64,000 bases of DNA, taken from positions 124,001 to 188,000 of the forward strand of contig JANATF010000007.1 in assembly GCA_029449245.1 (NCBI GenBank), in the 5' to 3' direction. The notes under the pieces are model-generated. The model saw nothing but the letters and a program-made list of their open reading frames with translations, ran no database searches and was not told the DNA's origin. Below, piece after piece: positions 23,273-32,777 of this stretch (its first letter is position 1; every line of letters starts with the position of its first letter). Source of the stretch: Mortierella alpina (Eukaryota; Mortierellomycota; Mortierellomycetes; Mortierellales; Mortierellaceae). Made by a program: the position numbers and the translations under genes.

Positions 23273-24257
23273 AAGGGAAGGGAAGGGAAAGGGAAGGGAA
23301 GGGAAAAGGAAAAGGGAAACTGAAGGACAAAGGTGGGCAAGCAGGCAGGAAAAAGACACCAACATCATCTCTCTTCTGTTCCTTCCTCCCACTCTTGTTC
23401 TTGCGAGCAATGCTGGGCAGTAACTCTAATTATACAATGGCGGTTCATCCATGCCATGGAAGTGCAGCACTGAAGCAGAGCACTGAGCAAAGCGGGACAG
23501 GCAAGAGGCGACCAACGAGAAAAAGAGTGAGCACCAAGCTACACACAGTCTGTCCATGATACTGAGCGATGTCGCCGATAACGCAGCTCCAGAGCAGTGA
23601 ACAATGACGAGGGGTAGACACCTTGCTCATCCAGGACAAACCAGTGTGCAGGACATGTGCACGCGTCTCCAGGTGGGTCGCTTTCGCTCAGCGGGGTTTG
23701 CTTGAGAGCAAATTGGATACATGTCCCCCCCCCCCCGCGCACCCATGGGCGCATGTCCGTCCTGCTGTAGACTCTCAGTCGGACACAAACACTATAGTAA
23801 GTTAATTGCCCGTTTGAGACTCATTCGAAGAGCCTTTGGAAATGAAAGCCCAACGATAGTGTGTACGACTCTCACGCGCAGCGCATGTAGAGTAGACTAG
23901 ACAAGACCATGGATCGCTGGTCTCTGTGAACATTGTATCAGCCCCAGGGTACGCCCTCCTTCCTCCCTTCCACACATTCCGAAGCATGCTCCCAAGGCAA
24001 CCTCCATATCCGTGGAATGGCTTGAGGGGATTAGTGCGGGAAATAGTCGCGAGTTCCACCACTGCTCGATGATGCAGCTCGAGAAGCTCTGTGACTTTCA
24101 TTCTATTCCCACAATCCGAATGCGGATCTCAATTAGACCTTGTTGCCTGATCCTACATTCGCACTTTCGCACTGCATTCTTCTCTCCTCCCACCGTCGAC
24201 TGCACCTCACTCTAGCACAAAGCAACCCCCTCCGCTTTGAATACAACACTCGCCAGA
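22754..24257. promoter_or_regulatory. Divergent intergenic region between the DYRK and chorismate-lyase-like genes
   Basis: The DYRK-proximal half is purine-rich on the plus strand, so it reads as a C/T-rich leader for the minus-strand gene. It contains an A run of about 29 nt at 23241-23269, followed by repeated GGGAAGGGAA units (23270-23320). A C run of about 10 lies near 23727-23736. The plus-strand leader of the 24258 gene is C/T-rich at about 24140-24220. I see no gene between them. Confidence 0.45.
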
Positions 24258-25083
24258 ATGCCACAACCCACACTTTGCGACAGCTCTTCCAGCCCGCCCA
24301 TCGTCAAGATCCCTGGCCACTTTGGCGACATCATGTCTAAGAGGCAAGTCTTGGGGGGGACACAACCATGCAGTGTGCCCACAATACATTTCGCGTTTTG
24401 GATCTGACCCTTCTTGCCCTCTCTCGAACAACCCTTCGCAACCCCAAACCCGTTTAGAGATACAACGTTACACCTGCCTGATGGCTTTACAGGGTTTGAG
24501 CGGATCCTTTTGACTGCCAACGGCAACCTCCAGCGCTTGATCAGGTATGTGTGCACTGACATTTTGACTGTGTTGAGCCCTCGCCCCCCTCACCTTTTGT
24601 AACATTGTGCTGCTCTATAGTGCCTTCTTCAACAAAACCGTTACCGTCAACATCATCGAAAACAAAGAGGTCGCCCTCACACAAGACGAAGACCCCGCAG
24701 TCTTTGCACGATTTCAACGTGAGGTCAACTTGCTCTGCAACGACAAGGTCTTTTGCAACGCCAAATCTCAGGTCGTGATCAAGGACCAAAAAGTCTATGA
24801 TCTCGTCGTCAAAAACGGGGTCGGAATCGGACAGATCTTCAGGTACCTGGATCGCCTGCCTTCGTTTGATCTCCATGGTCTGGGCAGGACAGAGAACACC
24901 TTCTGGAGAGAATATTCGCTCAGGATTCCCGGGGTCGATTGCCGATTGCTTGAAGTCTTTCCATCGACTTTGTTTGATGACAACTGGATCGAGAAGCCAG
25001 AGGAGAACATTTCTTGGGAGGTTGAATTGTCTTTGGAGGAAGACAAACTCGCATGGGTCAACCCGAACCCAGAGATCAAGTAG
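24258..25083 (+). CDS. Chorismate-lyase-like (UbiC/DUF98 fold) protein
   Basis: Three exons: 24258-24343, 24458-24544 and 24621-25083, giving 211 aa. Intron 1 has a GC-AG border (AG/GCAAGT ... TTTAG/A), needed to keep phase. The protein reads like the chorismate pyruvate-lyase superfamily: an early LTANGNLQRLI segment, then FQREVNLLCNDKV, VGIGQIFRYLDRLPSF, GLGRTENTFWREYSL and DCRLLEVFP. The WR-Y and E-FP positions correspond to the conserved Arg and Glu of that fold as I recall it. Bacterial UbiC turns chorismate into 4-hydroxybenzoate and pyruvate for ubiquinone synthesis; whether this protein does so is inference. No presequence is obvious. Its stop lies 97 bp from that of the convergent metallo-beta-lactamase gene. 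Confidence 0.62.
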
Positions 25084-25179
25084 ACCTACAATAGCTTTTC
25101 CTTTTGACACGACATAGACCTATAGATCATCACTTGTACATTACAGCCTTTTTTTATTTTTATGATCGATATGCCCTTT

Positions 25180-26345
25180 TCAAAGACTTGCCTGGGTAGG
25201 CTGAATAGGCACCCATACAGCATCAGAGATCTCCTCTGCCGAATCTCTCTTGACCCTGCCATCCTGTTCCAACTTTTTCAAATGCAGCAAAACCTGATGC
25301 TCGGCCGCTGGATGCAAGCTCACTGGATAAGCCTCATAGATTACCTCTACAATCTGCATGGCTGTTTTCCCTGTTGCTTCCGCGAGAGGATCCAGCCGTT
25401 CAATAGGGCTCGAGTCGCTACTGCTTCCAGTAGAGTTGCCAAGCACAGCCATGATCTGCTTCTCACGATCCAGACGGTGCTTGATATATTCTCGAACTTT
25501 GCTTGGGCCATCCTCAATCACAGGTCCATGGCCTGGGTAGATCTTGTAAGAGGCGGGTCCTCCTCCAGGCCCCAAGATCGTCAATTGCCTCTCCAAAGAC
25601 TTGACATAGGCACTCAGATCCTCAAAGACCGCGGTCCCTTGACCCAGCACACAATCTGCCGTAAATAGGGTGTTTTCCTCTTTCAAGTAAAAGCTGCAAT
25701 GATCCGAGGTGTGTCCGGGGGTATGCCAGGTCACCAGTGTGGTATGGTCGTCGACCTTGATCTCTTGCTGATCCTCAATCCCCTGAAAGTGCAACTCTGG
25801 ATCGTCATGTTCGGGGCTAGGATACTTGTGCACAGATGGCAGAGAGGCCGAACCTGTATGTGCAGTAGCGAGGGTGGAAGGACCGCTGAGGTGAATGTTT
25901 CGTGCGGCCAGGAACTGCATCACATCCGGGACCCCTCCGACGTGATCGCGGTGCCAGTGCGAGCAAATGACTTTGGAGATGGTGGCTCCTTGAAGGTCCT
26001 TGTCGAGTGCTGTCTGGAGCAAAGGGATGTACTCGGGGATACCTTCTCCGGCGTCGAGGAGGATTTTGCGAGGACCCTTGCCAATCAAGTATGTATTCGT
26101 GCCTTGAAGTGAGTGAGTGGGCGAGTGCGGAATTAAGGAAAAAGAATCGATGCATGAACACAGCTTGTAGAATATGCATTCCCCGGGTCCATGTCGCTCC
26201 GGAGAATCTCAGCCAAGTCCTATTCCGTTTTTTTTGCATTCATCCGTTTACCTTGGAGCGTAAACTTGCTAGGGTTCAGACCCAGGACTCGCAGCACTCT
26301 CTCCGACAGCCGCACGATGTTGGGGAGTTTCTCGAGAGATTCCAT
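25180..26345 (-). CDS. LACTB2: LACTB2-like metallo-beta-lactamase-fold hydrolase
   Basis: Two exons, 26345-26252 and 26102-25180, with a 149-nt intron; 338 aa. Exon 1 starts MESLEKLPNIVRLSERVLRV and continues across the splice as TLQGTNTYLIGKGPRKILLD, the typical start of LACTB2-type proteins. The metal-binding signature SHWHRDHVGG lies near residue 80, followed by WHTPGHTSDHCSFY, LFTADCVLG and KIYPGHGPVI, which complete the zinc ligands. A C-terminal helical region (EVIYEAYPVSLHPAAEHQVL) matches the family's winged-helix tail. Human LACTB2 is a mitochondrial single-strand endoribonuclease of 288 aa; this protein is about 50 residues longer. Substrate in this fungus is unknown. Confidence 0.88.
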
Positions 26346-26712
26346 TCAAGTGGTCGGGGTGTGTCAATTGGAAAGGGATGGAGGTGAAGGCGTGTGCAGC
26401 AAAGTGAAGAAGAGGTAAAAGAGCCGCCGATCGCTTCGGCTCCCTCTTTGCTGCCGACTGAACCTTTCAAATTTATCGTTGCGAAGCCATCTTCGCCCAT
26501 TTTGTCAGAGGGGGCTCTATAACGCGTCAACCTTTGCCTCTAACATCCGCGATACATGTCTGCATAAACCAGCAAAAAGACACACCAGTCATGCACACGC
26601 ATACTCGCAGCGAAGAGCCCTGCAGCAAAAAGCAACCGACGATGAACCATCGCATCGGAAGCTGATGAGAGCCCGAAAACCCAAAAATGAGACACTTGAG
26701 GTCAAAAAGAAA

Positions 26713-26784
26713 TGATCTACGCAGGGGTCGAACCTGCAATCTCCTGATTCGTAGTCAGACGCCTTTCCATTGGGCCAGCAGACC
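26713..26784 (-). tRNA. tRNA-Arg (anticodon ACG), intact, abutting a LINE 3' end
   Basis: The 72-nt gene folds as a cloverleaf. GGTCTGC pairs with GTAGATC (two G-T pairs), the anticodon loop is CTACGAA giving ACG (read as ICG), and the T arm is GCAGG-TTCGACC-CCTGC. The discriminator is A. A T run (CTTTTT) a few bases downstream fits Pol III termination. Its first base (26784) is directly next to the 3' end of the LINE at 26785. The first 24 nt of the gene are repeated at 40193-40216, on the far side of that element, so insertion rebuilt a complete tRNA gene here. Confidence 0.92.
26761..26784. repeat. Left 24-bp target-site duplication of the LINE (5' part of tRNA-Arg)
   Basis: The 24 bases are identical to 40193-40216. 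They are nucleotides 1-24 of the tRNA-Arg gene on the minus strand. The bases outside differ (26760 C versus 40192 G; 26785 T versus 40217 G), which fixes the borders. Confidence 0.93.
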
Positions 26785-27833
26785 TCACCATATGATGAGG
26801 TGCTTTATTTTAGGTCGGGACTTTCCCACGGGTGGGGGTGTCCCTCCTGGCAGTGAAAAAAAGTTCATATGCTATGTAGGGTGAAAGGTGGAAACCTCAA
26901 GAAGCCGCAAGTCAAAATGACCCAGACCAAAAACCAGGAAGAACAGCTGGCCCCCGAGCCGCTGCGGTGAGGCAGGGTAGGAACAGACGGAAAAATAGAG
27001 CGGGTATGTGTTTGTATAGTACAAGCAATCTCAGGGAGCACAGATTGCGGGTGGAGTGTCAGGGAGCACACTCGGGGCCCTCCCGTATGTGGGAGGGTAG
27101 TAAAAAAAAAATGGCAAAAAGGTCTGGGTCAGCAGCCCTCAGGGGGGCAGGGCTGCTCTACAGGAGTCAAGGGAGTGATCCTGGTAAGCAGCTGGGGGCA
27201 GGCAGCTGCTCTTCGGCGACAGAGGTGTCGGCCGGGACCCTCATGGTCTGTGGGCACCCACACATCGCCATCGGAGGTGCCAGGTCCGGATGCATAAGTG
27301 TGGGGAGGGTGAGGCCGCTCGGTCTTGAGGCACTTGAGTCAGAGGTCCATGGCCGGCGGGTCTGTGAGTCGTCTGTGGCGGGTCCTATGGGCTCGCGCTA
27401 ATGGTAGTTGGTTGTTGTTGTGTGAGTGTGTGTGGGTGTGTGTGGGTGTATAGGGGGGTTGGGTAGAAGAGCTGATGGTGGGAGGGCGCTGACGGTGAGG
27501 GGGAGAGAAGATGCAGCGGTAGATGGGACAAGGAGGGAGAGGAGAAAAAAAAAAAGAAAGGAGAAATAAGAGAAAGTGAATGGAGGACTGTACGTCAGAG
27601 TGCATGCCCAAAGAGAGAGGAAAAAAAGAAAGAGGATGGCGACGACAAGATCTCCCATTGGTCCACCTTGCCTCTCCACCATCACGCCATTTCCTCTCCA
27701 CGCTGACTCCTTCCACGACATTCGAAATGGAGAGCATAAATTCACTCCATTGCGTCCGCCATTCCTTTTCGCCATTCCTTTTCCTCAATTCACCATCACC
27801 ATTGTCCCCAACCACTCCATCACGAAAAACACC
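26785..27833 (-). other. LINE 3' untranslated region
   Basis: No minus-strand coding sequence follows ORF2. The terminal 250 bp include G-rich and C-rich blocks (for example GGGTGGGGGTGTCC near 26831 on the plus strand) that could fold as the structured RNA recognised by the reverse transcriptase; this is inference. The part from about 27400 to 27833 also serves as the upstream region of the plus-strand gene: it turns C/T-rich shortly before that gene's ATG. Confidence 0.5.
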
Positions 27834-28478
27834 ATGACCTCCAGAACCATTCTTTCACCCAGTTTGAGGCCCCTCCGCAGGAGGTCCAGCGGTCCTGACT
27901 CGCGCCAGCAGTCACCACTGTTGGAGCCGCTGAGTCCTGCCGGTAGTCCAGCTGGAGAGCGCGATACCACGTTCGTTCAGGACTCGGACGAAGGTGGGTT
28001 CGAGCTCAGTCAGGCCGTTGCCAGTCCGTCGCCAGAGTTGTCGCCCTTGTCCTCTCCCGCTAGTCCAGGTGGCGCCGGTGGAGAGATCACAGGGCCTCCC
28101 ACTTATGAGGCCCCTGATCCTGAAGCAGAGCCTAGGGGGCAGGACGTCGGTGTCTTGTGGTTTTGGAAGCTCCAAGGGAACTTGCACACCACGATCGAGC
28201 GACTCGCGCTGCTCGAGGAGCGGATCTTGCACCACGAGGTGAGCGTTGAGGACAGGGCCGGTCTCCAGCGGATGTGGGACGTGCTTCAGAGTGACAAGGT
28301 GGGCCTCCAAGAGCGTCTGCAGCAACTAGTGCTGCGGTTGTGTCCTCAGCAAGAGCAGTACGCCGCCATGGTGCAGGAACACGCAGAAGCGGTTCGGCGG
28401 TTGGAAGAGCGAGTCAGAGAGCAGGGCGCTCTGGCCCGGGCGTACTGGTCCAGGCTCGAGGCGTATAACAAGAAGTAG
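27834..28478 (+). CDS. Antisense gene inside the LINE: Pro/Ser-rich, coiled-coil protein of unknown function
   Basis: An open frame of 214 aa runs opposite to the LINE's own ORFs and ends 75 bp from the ORF2 stop. The ATG (ACACCATGACC) follows a C/T-rich leader like those of host genes, and AATAAA-like motifs (28484-28503) follow the stop. The frame stays open further upstream, to 27576, but that part reads like leader sequence. Residues 1-115 are Ser/Pro/Gly-rich with an Arg-rich patch (LRPLRRRSS) and PPTYEAPDPE. Residues 120-214 form an amphipathic helix region (TTIERLALLEERILHHEV, AEAVRRLEERVREQGALAR) likely to be a coiled coil. No homology is recognised. It could be a captured host gene or an element-encoded accessory factor. 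Confidence 0.55.
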   Translation: MTSRTILSPSLRPLRRRSSGPDSRQQSPLLEPLSPAGSPAGERDTTFVQDSDEGGFELSQAVASPSPELSPLSSPASPGGAGGEITGPPTYEAPDPEAEPRGQDVGVLWFWKLQGNLHTTIERLALLEERILHHEVSVEDRAGLQRMWDVLQSDKVGLQERLQQLVLRLCPQQEQYAAMVQEHAEAVRRLEERVREQGALARAYWSRLEAYNKK

Positions 28479-31400
28479 AAAAAATAAAAGATAAAAATAA
28501 AGAGTAGGAAGAATCCAAAGAACAAGGGTGAATAGCGACAGAAACCAAGCAGTTACTCGAGGTCGACAGGGTCGTCTACCGAGAGGGCTTCCTGGTCCTG
28601 CAGCACCCACATGTCCCCAAAGGAGATGGTATCGTCAGACACCACAATGTGGGGCGGGTGGTGCCATTCAGCCTTGAAGACTTTGTAGTGGTGATCTGGG
28701 TCCGGAGGTTCTCGTGGTTGTCGGGCGCCAGTTCTGGGCACTCGCTCCCGTTCACGCTGATCCTTGTGTAGTGCTCGGACGAGTTCAAGCCGACCGCGGG
28801 ACTGGAAAGCGGCGAGGGCCATCCATGATAGTTGGTTGGGCCTCAGAGGCTCACCGTCCCCTAACTTGCAGTAAGTACGGTAGATGGCATGCGTTACGAC
28901 CGAGTGGAGATGGATTACGATAGTGGGCAGTGCAGTGGTTGCTGGCCAACAGAGGATCAACTGAAGACCGTCGTCACTTAGCTGCTGCTGTGGCAGCAAC
29001 TGCTGCAGCCATCGTAGGGCCTGTGTCCAGAGTACCAGGACCGACGGGCACGAGTGAAAGGCGTGGCGACGGGTCTCAAAGGGTGGGTCGAGGTCGGGAT
29101 CGGCTATCTTGCATCTCCTACAACCAGGTGAGGGTGAGTCTTCGTATCCAAAGTTGCTCTTGATACCGTGGGTGTATATCTTGCGGTGAGCAATGAGGTA
29201 CAGAAAGTCCTTCTCATTGGTGCGACGTTGACGGCAGTGGAGGCGAGAGAAAAAGACTGTCCACTGGGCATCGGGTAGTGAGATCTCGGCTGCCTTCTGT
29301 GCTTCAGCGATGTCCTTGGGTGTTGGGACTGGGTCAATGGTGGGGTCATTTGTAGCCGCCATCGCGCGCGCTGTCCTCAAGTCCAGTTCGACCCTGGCTG
29401 CTGTGTCTGGCGTGATATCACGGAGGGGTAGGTTGGCAAAGATGGGCGCCTGGAGGGAGAGCTTTGAGGGTCGAGGTCTCGCCTTGTGAGCCTCAAGCGC
29501 CTTCTCATCCAGGTACTGCCGAGCCGTCCTGACCGTGAACTCAGATATAAGGTATTTGTCGCCGTATTTAGTGTGGCCGCCAATCTTCGAGTCCGCGTTC
29601 TTTTTTTGAGCAAGTGAGACCGCTTCCATGGGAGATATGTCCTTGACGTCCAGTTTGGCGAAGGCTGTGGTGGCCTGTGCTGTAGTCGAGGAGTGCATGG
29701 GGCCACCCACGATGGCCTGCTGTATAGTGGGAGTCGCAAGAAAGGATTCAGTAGCATCAACGTCATTGAGGCCATAGCATCCTTGGGCCGACAACGTAAA
29801 GAGCCGTCTCCAGCGGGTGCGTTGAGTTCTCCATCGCGCTAACCATTTCGCCTTCAGGGCCTGGCATTGAGTCTCAGGGTTGATGAGGCCCCAGCCCCCG
29901 TCTTTCCGAGGCAGGCGGTACCATGACAACGAGACCCTAGCTGGTTTGTCGTGCCAGAGGAGGGCCTTTGTGATGGTGTCAACTGCCTTGAAAAACTTTT
30001 TGCTGAACGTATAAAAGGGGGCAACGTGCCAGAGTTTGGATAACAGATATGTGTTGGCGGCCGTGACCCGCCCAGCGAACGACAGGCGCCTCCTGTGCCA
30101 CGCTTGGACTGTGGACTTGAGGTCCTCCAGAATGGCCTTTTCGATGGGCACCATAAGACGCCCTGAGGGTTGTATGATGACCCCCAGGTGGGTGAACGGG
30201 TCCTCGAATGGTTTGACTGTAAAGGACGGGAAGACAATGGTTGTCGTCGCCCCCCTAGTGAGTGGTATTACCTCCGTTTTGTCCTGGTTGACCTTGGCGC
30301 CGGATGCCTTCTCGTGAAGTTCGATCGCTCGCAGTGCGTGCTGCTCGTCTCCAGGCTGGATAAACAAATTGGTGTCATCGGCAAAGGCTGCGACTTTGAA
30401 GCCCATGTCCTCGACTCTAATGCCACTCGCGTGCCTGTGGTAGTACAGGAGGAAGGGCTCCAGGACAAAATTGAATAAGATTGGTGCAAGAGGGTCTCCT
30501 TGCCGGAGACCTCGTTCGACTGGGTAGGGAGCTGATTGTCGGCCATTGATGAGGAGTCTGGCTGTCAGATTGGTGTAGCAGCATCTGATCCAATTGCGCA
30601 TCCTGGCTCCGAATCCAAATGTCACCAACACCCTGGAGAGGTACCCCCACTCCACTCTATCGTACGCCTTCTCCTGGTCCAGTGAGAGGATCGCGTAATC
30701 ACCGTGGGATCCGTCGTTGACGTACTGTGACAGGAGCTCGATAAGCATAACATTATCATGGCCCTGTCTACCTGGGATAAAGCCTGTCTGCCACGGTTTG
30801 ATGACCGTTTTGGCGACTGGGTTGATCCTGTTCGTCAAAGCCTTTGTGAAGATCTTGTAGTCAGTCTGTGTGAGTGAGATCGGTCGGTAGTTTTTCATCT
30901 CCTCCTTGCAGGCTTTTTTGTGGATCAGAGTTGTGAGGGCGATCCCGTGCGAGGTTGGATGTGCGCCGTCAGTGTCCGTGATCGAGTTGAACATCTCCAG
31001 AAGGATAGGGGCAACGTCATGTTTGAAAGTTTTGTAAAATTCATAAGGGAGGCCGTCCGATCCTGGTGAAGAGCGAAGGTCCATAGAGTCGATTGATTTT
31101 TTAATCTCCTGCAATGTCAGATCTTCATCCAGGATGGCACTGCAGTCCGGTAGGATCTTCCTCTCCACGCACTCCAGGAGCGTGTCCTGTGCGGTGGTAT
31201 CCGTTGGTTGAGACGCGTATAGTTGAGTGTAAAACTGGCGAGCAATCGAGTCCATCTCCTCCGGGACTTGGGTGCTGACTCCTGAACTAGACTTTAGTGC
31301 TTTGATGTCCTTCCTCTGGCGCTCTCGCTTGAGGTTGTCGGTAAAGAAGGGTGAGGCCTTCTCGCCTTCCTCCAGCCAACGGACCTTGGCCAAAGTAGCC

Positions 31401-32434
31401 GTGTGTTGCATCGCGTCAGCCTCCAGGCGTTCTAGTTCAGCAAGAGCATCCAGACGATGACAAAGGGCTTCAGACGAGTTCGGGTTTTGGTTGAGGAGTA
31501 TGTCTGCCTCCTTCAGAGTCTTCTGGAGGAGGACACGCTTTCTCGTGGCAGTAGAGCGTTGTTTGTTGCGAAACTGTTGACCCAGCAGTAGGAACTTATC
31601 TTTGCACTCGTCCCAAAAGTGGCCCGGTGAGGGGTATAATTCAGGGCGAGTGGTCCTAGTTTGCTGGCATTTTTCCAAGGTTTGGCGGATCTGAGCGCGG
31701 AAGCTCTGGTCAGAGAGGATCCGAATGTCAAGAGACGGGGCGGCCTTGGGTTTGCGGGGTCGTGTAGTCGAGTTAATCACCGCGGAGACCAGTCTGTGGT
31801 CCGAGTTGACAAACGGAGCCGAGGAGACCTGGTAGTAAGCTACCCTATCCCGGAGAGGGGAGGAAACAGTGATATAATCGATGCGCGACATACGAAGGCT
31901 GTTGTTTCGTCTGTACTCATGAGTGAAGTGGTTATCAGTCACCTTGCCATTCTCGTCCACAGGTGCCTCCGGAGCGATGTCCACGACGTCAAGGCGGGAA
32001 AGTGCCTCGCTGAATAGGGTCCAGCGTGCGACAGTGCGGAGCCTGCCTGGTGGGTTTTGATCAAGGCGAGGGTTAGCGACCACGTTGAAGTCGCCCAGAA
32101 TGAGCTTATGGTCGTAGTTGTTGAGGGCGGTGTATGGTAGTTGTTGGAGGAAGGTCTCGGGCGTGAGGTTGTCTTGACTACAACCGTTGTTGGATGGTGC
32201 ATACACGTTGGCAATGCAGAGCTTCTCGTCAAGCTTGTTGTCGCAAACCACCTCGACCGTTAGTAGCCTTCCTTCGAGGTATTGTTGGGGGTTGTGTAGA
32301 GAGAGACGGCTGTTGTTGCAGAGGGTGGCACAGTGTTTGGAGAAGACGATAGGTCCCTTCCATTCCCTTGCCCACTTTGCCTGTCGAGCCGCCTCGTTGT
32401 CGTTGGGTCCTGGGTTCATCACAGTCTCCTGTAG

Positions 32435-32439
32435 GGCGA
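32435..32439. repeat. Target-site duplication of the Gypsy element (left)
   Basis: GGCGA directly precedes the left LTR and is repeated at 38047-38051 directly after the right LTR. It lies in LINE ORF2 coding sequence. A 5-bp duplication is normal for Ty3/Gypsy integrases. Confidence 0.9.
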
Positions 32440-32767
32440 TGTCGTGAATCTAGGCAGGGCAAGGACAGGATGACCTTTCACAAGGGCAGGAGGGAAGGGA
32501 CAAGGGAAGTGGCAAGACAGGAGGGTTCAGGGTATGATCAAGGATGTATTCAAGTTACTAGGTAAAGAGCAACTGTACAGAGGGAACTACAGACTATATA
32601 TACTAAACACTGAGCCCAGCGCGTAATGCCGCTTTGACCCATAGTCACCGGTCAGGACATAATTCAAGGCATTCAGTAAAAAGGGGGCGCATGTCGATAA
32701 GGCATTAAAAGGCGAAATAAGGCTTGACCTAGGATACTACGCTTATCCTAGGGCCGAGTACGCGACA
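32440..32767 (-). repeat. 3' LTR of the Gypsy element
   Basis: 328 bp, matching the copy at 37719-38046 throughout on visual comparison. In element orientation it follows the polypurine tract. Confidence 0.95.
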
Positions 32768-32777
32768 ACCCCCCCAT
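32768..32777 (-). other. Polypurine tract
   Basis: On the minus strand ATGGGGGGGT lies between the pol stop codon and the 3' LTR. It is the expected primer site for plus-strand DNA synthesis. Confidence 0.8.

Noticed and set aside
27912-28325. Minus-strand 137-codon frame as a third LINE sense ORF
   Set aside because: The opposite plus-strand frame has better composition, a leader, a good ATG and a coiled-coil pattern.
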